From the NCBI GenBank assembly GCA_035235625.1, contig CP141149.1, positions 12,053,393 to 12,117,392 of the forward strand: 64,000 bases of DNA, given 5' to 3'. Under the pieces are notes generated by a model. The model had not been told where the DNA came from and searched no databases. It saw nothing but the letters and a program-made list of their open reading frames with translations. This DNA comes from Saururus chinensis. Lineage: Eukaryota; Streptophyta; Magnoliopsida; Piperales; Saururaceae. The position numbers and the translations under genes were made by a program. Within the stretch, counting starts at the first letter, position 1. Each line of letters starts with the position of its first letter. This document shows, one piece after another, positions 25,960 through 37,642 of this stretch.

Positions 25960-26335
25960 ACTTCATTACTACAACTTGCAAAGTCTCAAGAGAGACAAGA
26001 AGGAAACATCAAGCAAATGACACTATGCAGGGTCCCACGGAAGTTATTATTATCTTGATAACTTTGGTAAGTATAAGTACACTATATTAATTAAAAAAAA
26101 GAATTATATGTAGGCTATATTATATAAGGACAAAGAATGATATTACTATGTCAAAATTATACTTTACTATATATATTTGCCTACATTTACTCTTTGTCTT
26201 CGTTGTTACAACTGGCAGAGTCTTAGGAAAGACAAGAAGAAAAACCCCGAGCCAATGATAGTGTGGAGGGTCATACAAGGGAAAAAATAGATGAGAAAGA
26301 TAGGAACAATTATGTTCCTAACAGCTTTGATAAGT
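25960..26335. repeat. Two diverged copies of a ~230 bp unit
   Basis: Sequence at about 25965-26070 (CATTACTACAACTTGCAAAGTCT, AGACAAGAAGGAAA, GATAACTTTGGTAAGT) recurs at about 26195-26335 (CGTTGTTACAACTGGCAGAGTCT, AGACAAGAAGAAAA, ACAGCTTTGATAAGTG). A third, weaker match lies at about 29760-29845 beyond the intervening LTR (GACGATGAGCAAGGACAAAA ... ATCTTTGGTAA). The family is not recognised. The pattern suggests a repeat array into which the 26606 LTR was inserted. Confidence 0.45.
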
Positions 26336-26605
26336 GTCTATATGCTAGATTCACTTATCTTTTAATACAGTTTAAGCACAACATATTTATACTACATTAT
26401 TTTACATTTGTTTGTAAAGGAGTGTAAAATTGGATTTCTTATAATGGAAGTAGAGTTAAACTATTGTTTTAAAGCATTCTACATAAACTAAAATCATACC
26501 ATTGTTCAGTTGAGTTCTACATATAGTAAAATTACAATATCATGTATAAGCCTTCATTTATAATTGATTAGTACTTAATTGTACTATACTGTAATTGCCA
26601 TGCCC

Positions 26606-29480
26606 TGTCACACCTCCCCTGACTCGAACCTGGTCTAGGAAGCAGGCGGTGCATAGCGTGATGAAGAAGTGGAAAGATTTGTGGAAGACAACCCATTATG
26701 GGTGAATTCACATCAAAGTATGTGTACATGACTTTTGTGCAAAAGTAAATAGAGAAAGAAAAAAGAGATTGACTAACAATCTTAGTTTACACAATACCCA
26801 CAACATCTAAATAATGACATAATGTTAAGCTTTATGGCTACACATGTCTAAAGCCATCACCTGCTAAACAAAGTATATAATAAAGTCAAGTATGAGATTA
26901 ACATATCACATAAACAAGTCTAACACAACCCAAATATCTAACTCCTCTCATGGAACATGTCCAACCTCATGCTCTACATAAAGTCCATCCAAAGCACATA
27001 CATAATACAACATACAACCTCAAAACAAAAGCCACAAACAAAAGAGGGGTGAGCCTAGCTTAGTAAGGGTTTTGAAATGGAATATGAATTCATAAAAACA
27101 CCACATGCATTCTCATTTTAATCATGCATCACATATTCTTTACACCTGTGCATAATGAGATAAATCACATTCCATAGACACATTTATGCCACCTGTGTAT
27201 CATAAGATAAATTACATTCTACAGATACATTCATGCTACCTGTGCATCATGAGATAAATTATATTTCATATATACATTCATGTCGCCTGTGTATCATGAG
27301 ATAAATCACATTCCATATACACATTCATACCACTTATGCATCATGAGATTCATTCATAGTTCATAACACATACATATGTCATGTGCAATCATTTAAGTTT
27401 CATGATCCATTCACATCCTACATGAAGCAAATATCAATATTCACATTCGCTGTGCATAATCAAGTGTATCAAACACATTCCATCATGCATACTCAAGTAT
27501 GACCAATCCCATATACCCCATATGTAACATAAGTATCATTGTTCATACACAACTTGTGTCAATGAGTATTAATATACCATACACATACATAAATCATTCG
27601 GTGAATGTCTCACAATTGAGAAAAATACTTGCTCACCTTGGTCGAAGCTTAAGTAGACATGCTCACCCAAGATAATTCCTAATAGGAAAGGTCCGAATTC
27701 ATAAAATGGAAAACTAGAGCAGTTTGGGTAAGTTCCCTAATGGGGAAAATACCCCCTGGTAAGCCAGTGCACATGGACAAACTAGCTTGGATTCTCAAGT
27801 CTAGAATACATATCAGTTTAACTTATTATAGCATTCCACTATTCTCACCCGGGGAGGAACCATGTAGGGACAAAACCCCCGTCCATTAGACATAAAACCT
27901 CATCCACAAATGACATAAAACCGATTTGATAACCCTTCGAGCGGCTAATCAAGAAAGCAATGACATCCAATCAATTAGTCACTGCTAAACACGAGAAATC
28001 ATTGCTTAGAAATTATTTTCATGATAAATGCGACATGATGCATACGTGAAAAAAGTTTAGTGAATGTAAGTGTGAATAAGCCTACTCTAATCAGTCCATA
28101 TGTACATGTAATATGGTCTATTTGTAAAAAATAAAATCATGTAAGCATAAACAAGAATATACATACACGGTAGTGTTTATTCTTAAACTAAAACATGTGG
28201 AATATGAATCACCTATAATCAATGTGACATATACAAGTATCCTTGATTCATCATGGAGTAAATGCCAAGAAATCATTGAAATACAGATTGAAAACAAGTA
28301 GAACATAATGCTATACCTAGACAAGATTAGTCATTTTCATGCTTACACTAAATCATAATTCAAAGAAGTTCTTATGCAATTAAGGTGACAATTATAAGTA
28401 TTTATAACTCATCACAACCATAGAAAATTATAATCATGAGAAAAGAACAAGAAATAACCGAAAATCTATAAAATAAACAATTTTCACCAAAACTGCATTT
28501 GGCCATTCAAACGGCCTTGCAGCCTGTTCGAACACCTGGCCATTCGAATGACCAGACATCCCCTTCAAACACCTAGCCGTTTGAATGGTCAGAATGCCCC
28601 TTCGAATGCCTGGACGTTCGAATGTGCTAACAATTCACTTTTCTAGTTCATCTTCAACCTCTCAAAATTCAAGCCGAAAACATCCTAAAATTTCATATAA
28701 ATTCAAAAATTGCCATAGAATATTATATAATCAAAATCTAATCCTAAAACATAATGGATCTAATCATTTTCATGTTTAATTATACCAAAATAACCATAAA
28801 TCATATATTTTTAATAAATCACCATTACACTTCAAGATGAAGCAAAACTCAAATAAAACCCATAATTATGCATTCCAATGAAGAAAACCACTCAAGGTAA
28901 AAACCTTACCTTTATGAAGCTTGTGAATCCTTAGAAAGAGCTTCAACCTCAAGATATCGCACCTGAAAATTATGGTTTTTAGTTAAACCTAATTAAAATT
29001 AACTAATAGACTCAAATCTTGAAAAAAGATAGATTTAAGATAACTTAATTAGGGTTCTAAATCAAAATTAAAAATATGATTTTGATGGAGGAAAATGAAG
29101 AATCAAAATAGGACAAACAAAGATAGAGGTGTTTAAGACAAAAAATCAAAAGATTAGGGGTGATTAAGAGAAAACTTACCTTAATAAGGGTTTCTCTTTT
29201 AGGAAATAGGGGTAGAGCTAGCCTCTGTCTTATTCTCAACCCTTCCTCATTTGGTAAATTACTAGGGTTTTTCTTTTTATAGTAAGGGTAGGTTGAGAAT
29301 ATGAACTATTGTGATAAAAAATAGGAGAAATGCCATAAATGACCAATTAAGGTTATTTTTGACTCAAAAATGAATTTAATCATACCCAAACCCACTTAGA
29401 CAACTAATAAAAGATTGAAGGCTAAAATAAGCAGTATGCCCCTCCCACACAGACATGGGTCTTATGGTAGGGCCCCCTCC
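26606..29480 (-). mobile_element. Diverged solo LTR of a related Ty3/gypsy family, reverse orientation
   Basis: The segment starts TGTCACACCTCCCCTGACTCG, the inverse of a GAGTCAGGGGAGGTGTGACA 3' terminus. It follows the same architecture as the LTR at 33789: minisatellite-like ATAAATCACATTCCATA...CATTCATG units at 27130-27360, a block of TTCGAA-centred palindromes at 28500-28625, an AGGTAAG donor-like site near 29179, a TATAAAAAG box near 29278 and a GTGGG..GGGCCCCCTCC-like block near 29460. Sequence identity is low, so this is a sister family or an old copy. The high-coordinate end is uncertain and could reach about 29650. Confidence 0.6.
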
Positions 29481-29699
29481 CTTAACAAAGGAAAAATAAA
29501 AAGAAAATACCTTTAAATAGGTAAAAATTTAGGCAAATCAAAGCTAACATTAATACTCTTAAAATAAAATTAAGCCTTAATAAATTCACAATTAAACCAA
29601 CCCATTACCCCAAAATTCAAATCAAAGCGACAAACAAATAATAATTCACATAATTCTAACAATTAATGAAAAGAAATTTAGAAATCTTATAGTAATTAG

Positions 29700-31700
29700 T
29701 ATATATGTGTGCATGTTCTTACTCCTTTCTTCATTTTTATAATATGTAGGTCTAATGAAATTCATCAAGACGATGAGCAAGGACAAAATACAAAACCAAC
29801 AAGAAAATGACAACTTTGATTATTGTCATGATATCTTTGGTAATTTATGTGTTGTATATTTATTTATATATGAATACTATTTTCCAAAAAAGTATTTATA
29901 CTAAATTACTTTATGATTGTTGTCAAGAGGACTCACCTATTACTATTTTGAAAATTGAGGTCAAAGCACTAAAAGAAGAACTTGATCTATTAAGGAAGAA
30001 TAAATTTTACTTGAACAACAAGATCAAGAAGAAAAAGAAGTAAAAGTGTACTTAGAAATGAAGTTGAAATCTCAAGGTAAAGTACAAATTCACTTTACAA
30101 CTATGATTTGATTTTTCAATTTAGATTTTATGCTCATTTGTTTACCTAGTAACTAACTTAGTCTGCCTCAAGGACCAATTCATAGCATGTAGATATGATA
30201 ATTAAAAAGCTACTATTATAATTCTACCAAATGTTGGCTCTAAATAATATATGACTGTTGTAAAATTGATTGATATTTTGGTAATGGTAGACCAAACCTT
30301 ATTTTTAAAGTTCTTTTTACCAAACTGCCAAAGACATAGACCCCCATAAATATCTAACACCGATGGCCAACTGATAAAAGATTTTGATTTAACTAACTTT
30401 GATATCACCATAAATAACATAGTAGTTATAGATATAATTATTAGTCATGTAAATATGAAACACAAACTCAACATCTCAACAACAAAAGATGGCTGGTCAT
30501 TGGCTTCGTGGGCTTCTAGTTTTAGCTCTAGTAAACAATTCTCATGAACAAACAAGCCCCAATAAAAAATTAGAGATAATACCATAATGACTAATATTAA
30601 ATAAAGGTCGTATTTGTGATTACTAAATATGTTTTAGTTATTCTCCTAAATGATGTGATGACAAAGACATCAATAACACAAAAAATATTTGCCCCAACAG
30701 TAGAAGATAGGGTAAGTCATTCATCATTTGATAATTTAAACTTCGTCAATGAAGTTCCAATATTTTAAATGAAGCGAATCACCTTTATCAAGGGAGCCAT
30801 TATCCACAATCTTTTCATTTTTAATAAGCAAAGTTAAGTTCTAATTAACTTTCTCTTAGATGTTAATCAACTTTTTTCTTAACTTTGTTTAGCATATAAT
30901 ATTTATAATTTGTATTTATGTTATAAACTCATGTGTAATTTGTTATATAAAAAGGGTAGAGGTGGCAAAGGGTTATGGCTAAGCCTATGGGCCGGGCTGG
31001 CGGAGCCTGACCTTTATCTTTAAAGACAATAAATTCACTATTTTACGCTTGTTGACACATTTGTAATTTTTTTGTTTTTACCTAAATCAAGTCTTTTTTT
31101 TTGGTAAAAATATTTTGCTATAGCAAGCTTACATCTTTATGATATTAATGAATGTTATTTTACTGTTATAATGAATGTATGAAGTTTTATGGTTATCTGG
31201 AATTTTTATTATGTAAAAATTACCAATTTTCCCTTTGTGTATTTTTGGCATTTTATAAGTTTATGGAATTTTAAAACTAATTGTTTCCTCTAGTAAATTA
31301 ATATTGTTTATTGTTGTTTGTAGTATTGTCTAGTACTTAAATATTTCTATATTGTTGTGTTTTTGTGCTAAGGTTTTAAAAATTACAATTTGATCATGTA
31401 AATTAGTAATTTCACATTAGCTAAAATTTTTGGTGGTGCATTCCAGTACTTGTATAACAATAATTAATATTTAAATATTATATAAATTATGATTGTTAGT
31501 GCCCTATAATTGAATCCTTAAATGTGGTCTGCTTTTTAAAGAAGCTTTTAAACATCATTATCTAATTCTTTAGTTGTAATAATTTTTTTTTCTATATCTA
31601 ATTGCACTATGAAGATGGGAACAAAGGATTTTCATCCTTTAGATAGTGGTTTAATGTAGAGATTTACTAAACTCTTTAGCATCCTACATTTCTTAATCAT
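29700..31700. other. AT-rich DNA without recognised gene
   Basis: Roughly 2 kb between the diverged LTR and the first gag-like remnant. A 78-residue plus-strand frame (29807-30043) has a hydrophobic start and a lysine-rich coiled-coil-like end. It matches nothing I recognise and overlaps a degraded repeat. No LTR or primer-binding site for the old gypsy element was found here, so its 5' end seems lost. Confidence 0.4.
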
Positions 31701-31710
31701 TGTAGAAATT

Positions 31711-33783
31711 TTGGACTCCTCAAGCAACCCTAAAAATGTTGTTTCACCCGCCTCCTCTGAGAGTAATGAAGTGCATGAAGTAATAGCTGTTTCTAATTTC
31801 CCAATTTCGATCGAGGAGTCTGAAGAGGAAGAACCATATGAGGAGGAACTAGTTGAAGAGGACCCGAGTAGGAAGGAAGAGACAGAGAGCCTTGAGGGAG
31901 CAAATACTATGGGGGATTCTTACCTGAGAGAGTTTAATCCTAATAAAGAGGCAAGGGAGGAAGAGGCTCAAAGAGGCAACAAGGGCAAGGGACTGAAGTG
32001 GTACATAAAGAGCTCACATGGGAGATGTGTCTCTTGTGGAAAGAAGGAGCACTACTTCGTTGAGTGCTCGCATAGGAAAATGTTCCTTGAGAATCTCCAA
32101 GTCTGCAAGTTGTGTGCTGAGTCTAAAAGTGTGATTCTCCTTTTAAGTTAAACTGTATGGTTTAATTTATTTTGTGATAGTGTGTTTGTTGTCTGTTTTA
32201 AGCACCCCACTTTTTGCGAGTTAGGTGGTTTACCTTATTTTGTGATTGTGTGTTTGGTGCGTGTGTTAAGCACACAACTTTTTGTGATTTGGGTGTTTTA
32301 GATACACCTCTTCTAGTATGTGTATGAAAATGCTAATAAAGAAAACATTGTTTGTGAACTTGAGGTTGTTACAATCAATTAGTACCCCTCGAAATGACTT
32401 CTATTAATGGTGAAGAGGTTCAGCAGTTTGAGGTCTTAGCTCACATCAAAGTTTTGAATCAGTAGCAATAGAAAACCAATTGGAAAATCTCTTCGAATTG
32501 ATGATATAGATTGTGACTCATCAGTTATGGATGTAAGGATTCTAGTCTAAACCTACTGCTCTTGCAAAGGCAATGAAATTGTCCTTTTGTGGGATGAGGA
32601 ATACTATGAGTTCTTAGTGGAATGTAAGGACCACAGATAGAGTAACGGGTTTAAGGCAGAAGAAAGAAAGAGGAAATATATGTTCCCTAACTAGAGTAGT
32701 AATCGAAAAGTTCAAGAGCTTACTGGATCATAGGCACAAGTTCAAGGGAAGGAGAAATAAGAAAAGTGTTCCAAGTGCAACCACATTCATCCACCTAGAG
32801 TCTATTTCTACTCCGAGGGACGATGCTTTTCTTGTGGTAAAGGGGGATACAAGATTAAGAAATGCCCCAAGAAAAAGAACCAAGAGAGGATAAAGACGGA
32901 ATAGAAGCCCAAGACTAAAGCGCAAGTCTATAAAAGCTTATACTTCAATAGGAGTTATGTAAAGTACACTTTTGATCTTGTACAAGAGCGTTAAAGTTTT
33001 AGTGGATCCATGATCGATGCATTCTATAAGAATGGATTGGTTAGTAGATGATGAGGTCTGGGTAGACTGTCAAAGGAAAAGAGTTATGTTCCATAAGTTT
33101 GAAAAGAAAAACTTTACCTTTTGTGGAATTAAAGAAAGTACAAGGACATGTATCATTTCTGCCTTTAGGGCTCAACGATTGATATCAAAGGAATGTCACG
33201 CGTAAAAATTAGAAAATAATGGTGTGATAAGGGTTTCTTTTTTTGAAGTGCTCCTTGATGATCTTCCTAGAGTATCACCATGAAGAGAAAGTGACTTACC
33301 ACTAGGAGTATGACATATTTCTAAGGCACCCTACCAAACAACTTTTGCTAAATTAAAGGAAATAAAGAGTAAATTGCAAGAGTCGTCGGATAAAAGATTT
33401 ATTTGACTTAGTGTTTCTCCCAGAAGAGATCAAGTTTTGTTGGTAAGGAAGAAGAACAAATAGTTAAGATTTGATGTTGATTATTGGATGTTTAATTATG
33501 TTACCTTCAGGAATAAGTATTATTTACCTTGATCGATGATAGGTTGGATTGTGATTGTTTTTGGTCAAAGATATTATAGTTTATTCTACTAGTCCAGAAG
33601 AGTATCAAAACTTGTACCAATAGTTCTGCAAATTCTAAGAGACCATTGGTTATATGCTAAGATGTATAAGTGCGACTTCTGGCTAGAATAGATTATTTTT
33701 CGGGGTCACTTTATTTCAAAAGATGGAGTATTAGTAGAACCAACCAAGATTATAACAATGAAGATGTGGGATGAGGAATGTGA
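31711..33783 (+). pseudogene. Left part of a decayed Ty3/gypsy element (gag, protease, RT fragments)
   Basis: Ordered polyprotein pieces with many stops and frameshifts are visible. There is an acidic gag-like frame (31711-32151) with a C-x2-C-x4-H-x4-C knuckle (CVSCGKKEHYFVEC). A second gag zinc-knuckle region lies at about 32760-32880 (CFSCGKGGYKIKKC, histidine replaced by tyrosine). A protease/linker piece follows at 33017-33205 (MDWL...DC...IISAFRAQRLIS), then reverse-transcriptase pieces at about 33470-33530 (a degraded V-T-x-R-N-K-Y) and 33650-33780 (KMYKCDFWLE, then GHFISKDGVLVEPTK). The RT is cut at 33788 by the nested element and resumes at 44489. A 68-bp local duplication lies near 32171-32310. 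Confidence 0.8.
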
Positions 33784-33788
33784 GTATG
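33784..33788. repeat. Target-site duplication (left), GTATG
   Basis: GTATG at 33784-33788 immediately precedes the 5' LTR (TGTAAGG). The identical GTATG at 44484-44488 immediately follows the 3' LTR (...GTGACA). Five bases is the expected duplication for Ty3/gypsy integration. Confidence 0.95.
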
Positions 33789-34209
33789 TGTAAGGACCCT
33801 CATCTTTAAACCGGTTTTGGTTTTCTTTAATTATGGGTTATCGTGCAATTTACGTGTTTTCTGATCTTATTCGGTGATTTCGTAAATAAATAGAGTTTGT
33901 GATGGTTTTAACCAAAATTAACATCAATATTAGTGGTTTTAAGTGATTTTAAACCAAATGTGAATTTTTGAGATTTTTCGGAATTTTCACTATTTTCTCA
34001 AAAATTAGGGTTTTGGCGGGACCCCTGTGGGCCCCACGGTTGAAAATTTTATTTTTATGTCAAATGAACCTAGACATATATTTAAGGTCACACAAAAATT
34101 TTCAGAATTTTATTAGGCTTAATTCGTGCTTAAATTTGCAAAATAACCACTTTTAGCCTACTTTTCATATTTACACCCCAAAACTTACCTATGCCTACCC
34201 CAACCCTTA

Positions 34210-34220
34210 CTATAAAAGGG
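34210..34220 (+). promoter_or_regulatory. TATA box of the LTR promoter
   Basis: CTATAAAAGGG is a strong plant TATA match. The 3' LTR has the same sequence (41423-41433). The reverse solo LTR has CCCTTTTATAG near 15400, and the diverged LTR has CTTTTTATAG near 29275. Initiation would be expected about 30 bp downstream, near 34245. Confidence 0.6.
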
Positions 34221-36260
34221 CAAACCAGAGCCATTTCCATTTTTGGGAATAGGCTAAGGAAGGAGGTCTGGCCTAATCCCCACTTAGGCCCGAATTAGAA
34301 GCCGGTTAAGGTAAGCTTGCTCTAATTAAGCACTAATCCATGGCTTTTCTCTTAATTTCTTCTAAATCTACCATTTTCCCCTTGATTCAATTCGTTTTTG
34401 ACCATCAAAAGCTACTGATTTGTTTTTTACTACAAACCCTAACTTTCAAAATTCAATTTTTACTACCAACAAGCCCTAGATCTAAGGTTTAATTAAGGAT
34501 TTCTTAAGTAAATCGATTTCTATTGGTGTTTGATTCAAACTCATTGTATTTTCAAGGATTACAAGAAGGGTGACTCTTCAATCCGAGCTTAATCAAGTGC
34601 TGAGGTAATGGGTCTTCAAAATCTCTGTTTATCCATGGTAAAACTCTTCATTTTTGGCTTATTTCGAAATGGTTTGCTTGATTTAGTGTGTTAATGGTAA
34701 GGTTAGAAAATGGAATTATTTAATCCCGATTTCTTAGGGTTTTGCATTATTATGGTTTGGTTTGATATTCTGGAAGTCAAGGAGGACTTTTGATGATGAT
34801 TAGGGTGCTAGATGTGGATTTGAAGTGTTATCTATGGTGTTTCGGTTTGATTTTGCGAAAGGAAGAAGATGACTGTTACATCGTGTTGGCGATCGATCGG
34901 CCTTGCAGGGCGATCGATCGGCTGAACTGAAAATTTCAAAATTTTGCGTGTAACCGATCGAACGGCCTGAAGGGCGATCGATCGGCTACACAGAAAATTG
35001 CATGTTGAGTGTATGATGCCTATTTTGATGATTCCACTTTGGCTTGCCAATTTTATACGAATGTGGAGTGTTTTAAGCTATGTTAGGCTACTGGAAATGC
35101 ATGCTATTGAGTTTATGGAGTTGAGATATATGCTTAGTGATGGTGGAATGACTTATGTTTTGTGGCATGATGTTGGAATCGTTATTTTGAAATTATGAAT
35201 AGTTGTTTCCCTTTGGTTAAGCATATTTCAGTAGGACTACAATCATTGTTGGACAGATTTGTCATGATAAATTGTGATTAATGGTGTGTGAATGTTGGTG
35301 AATACCATGACTCAATGATGGAATGAGTGATGTTATAGGTGTTTAGCCTTTGTGGTTGAGTTTTAAATTTAACTATGATTTCAACGATTCTTCTACTATG
35401 ATTTCCGCTGGAATTCATGTTTAGGTAGAAATTCACATGTGTGGTGTGGTAGTGAGTTGATTTTCAAGCATGTTAATATGCATTATGTGAAAGGCTTCTA
35501 CTAGTTACAGACACACACGCATGTGGGGGGTTAAATGATGATGTTGAAGCTTAATATCGTGATTATGAATGATGCATTAGGGGCTGGTGAGAGCACTTAT
35601 CATGATTAGGATTCATGTATGCTTTGCCCACGCATGTACCATGCTGCATGCATCATGAAAATGGATTTCCAATTAAGGCTTCATCGTGATTAATCGAATT
35701 TGACCGATTGGATGCAATGTGATGGAATTGCGTGCCGGGTTTATCGGTCGTGGATTAATCGCAAGTTGATTGGTCCGAAAGGACATATTTCGATTTGAAG
35801 TTCCTGTGTGGAACGATTTGAAGTTCCTGTGTGGAACGAGTGCACTCCCTGGGTTGAGTCTTGTTTAATGGAATGATGTGGGGACGAGTTGTGTACTTGT
35901 CTTGCGGATACGTGAGAATATTTTTATGTGTGTCATCTGGACCCTGAGAATCCAGTGTGGTATGCCGTGTGCACCCCGCTACCACGTGTTCTAGGGTTCT
36001 CTGTGTGAGAACTCGGGCTCTTCCCTCCGCAGGAGATGTCCCTGGGCGAACACCCCTGCTCTAGATTCTCTGTGAGAATGGGACATCCTTGGCCAGGATC
36101 GTCCAGGGCGAGCAGTATTAGGGATTGACAACCCCGATCTTTCTTGAATTCTTGTGTAGAATTTTGTACCATGACACGCCTTCGTGGCCTTGTCTATGCT
36201 CCCGTCTGTGTGACGTCAATGTGTGATTACTCCTTGATGGAGGTTGATTGTGATAACATT

Positions 36261-36650
36261 ATGCATGTGGGAATATGTATGTTAGAGATACATCCATGCA
36301 TGTTGATATTGATGTTATGCATGTGGAATATGTATGTTAGAGATACATCCATGCATGTTGATGTTGATGTTATGCATGTGGAATATGTATGTTAGAGATA
36401 CATCCATGCATGTTGATGTTGATGTTATGCATGTGGGAATATGTATGTTAGAGATACATCCATGCATGTTGATATTGATGTTATGCATGTGGAATATGTA
36501 TGTTAGAGATACATCCATGCATGCTGATTTTGATGTTATGCATGTGGAATATGTATGTTAGAGATACGTCCATGCGGGATTGGTTATGATGTGAATGCAT
36601 GTGGGAATATGTATGCTAGAGATACATACATGCAGGTTGAATTATGCATT
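36261..36650. repeat. LTR minisatellite, ~56 bp unit, seven copies
   Basis: Units share ATGCATGTGGAATATGTA, TTAGAGATACATCCATGC and TTGATGTTGATGTT. Seven GAGATACAT/GAGATACGT cores are visible, the last two diverged. The 3' LTR has the same seven at 43470-43860. The reverse solo LTR has only four (about 13120-13330). Confidence 0.9.
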
Positions 36651-37279
36651 TTTATGCAGTGTTAAGTGATATGAATGTGTGATCAGAAAGTGATGCACCA
36701 TGTAAATCTTTGATCTGAAACGATCTCATTTCTAAGCTATCGTATTTTCTACGTTGACAGTGATATTAAAACCATTGCTGAGTGTTAAAACTCACCCCTC
36801 TTTTGTGTTTTGATTTGGGGCTGCGTGGTGCGACACGCAGACGGACAGGATTGCCTTTTTGAGGAAAGGTCAGAGGTAGCTTGGGTGTGATGATGGAGAT
36901 CGTTACGTGACTTATCATCGTTTCTTTCATGCTTTATGTTCGAACCTTTGTGTAGGGTTCTTGTTGTGGATTTATGTCACATGTTACAGTTATGTTTGCT
37001 TATGACTTATTTTGAGCCGGTGTGGGCTTTACTTAAAACTAAGCTTGTGGGTTTGAGATTGTTGTTTACTTTGTGTTAAGCAACACCTTTTCTTCCCCTT
37101 TTATTTACTCTTGCTCAAAGGATTGTGCGCACTCCGTGTTGCTGTTTATCGCCCGTGGTTAGGGTTAAGTCTTCCGCTAGAATCGTTTCTCAATTTCACT
37201 TCGTCGCCCCCGCGCGCTTGACCGACCCTTGGACCGGGTTCGGCTCGGGTCGGGCATCGCCGGGGCGTGACAGAGTTTT

Positions 37280-37291
37280 TGGTATCGGAGC
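37280..37291 (+). other. Primer-binding site, initiator-tRNA(Met) type
   Basis: TGGTATCGGAGC lies seven bases after the 5' LTR end. It differs at one position from the usual TGGTATCAGAGC complementary to the 3' end of plant initiator Met tRNA. It primes minus-strand synthesis in this retrotransposon class. Confidence 0.85.
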
Positions 37292-37431
37292 ACATCTTTG
37301 TCCAAGAGTAAATAGGGTTGTGTGATAAGTCTTGCTTGTTTGCTTGCTTGCTTGTTTGTGTGCTTTCTGCTTGTTTGGCTGTGTGCTTTCGGGTTGTTAG
37401 GCTGTACGATTAACGTCTGGTCGTTGTGTAG

Positions 37432-37642
37432 ATGGCTGGTCCTAATCATGCAGGCGCTAATAACCATCGCGGTGCTCGTGACCCAAGGGTGGACGATGTG
37501 TTGACCGCCATTGAAGGGTTGACACAGGTGTTCCAGGGCTAAGCACGCGAGCGGTAGCAGTTCTGAGTCTCTTTCACTCGAGGGATTCAAGAAGCTTAAT
37601 CCCCCTAGCTTCAAGGGCGGATTAGATTCCTCTCATTCTTTT
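37432..37642 (+). pseudogene. Gag remnant of the nested element (truncated, deleted)
   Basis: A frame begins at ATG 37432 (MAGPNHAGANNHRGARDPRV...) and stops after 36 codons at TAA 37540, with further stops just after. Sequence reading [14 protein letters not shown], typical of the gag N-terminal region, appears near 37585-37625. It is joined at once to [13 protein letters not shown], which belongs to the protease after its catalytic aspartate. Most of gag, including the zinc knuckle, and the protease active site are therefore missing, apparently by one internal deletion at about 37620-37640. Confidence 0.8.

Larger units (their letters stand above)
33789..37272 (+). repeat. 5' LTR of the nested element
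   Basis: The LTR is bounded TG...CA. A TATA box (CTATAAAAGGG) lies at about 34210-34220, only ~420 bp from its start, so U3 is short and the R-U5 leader would be about 3 kb. Inside are an AAG|GTAAGC splice-donor-like site (34311), paired CGATCGATCG palindromes (34893-34985), a seven-copy ~56-bp minisatellite (36261-36650) and a GC-rich 3' end (CGCCGGGGCGTGACA). Confidence 0.95.

Noticed and set aside
35933-36561. Short frames within the LTR and its minisatellite (also repeated in the 3' LTR)
   Set aside because: Repetitive peptides such as MHVEYVC arise from the tandem units; nothing suggests translation.
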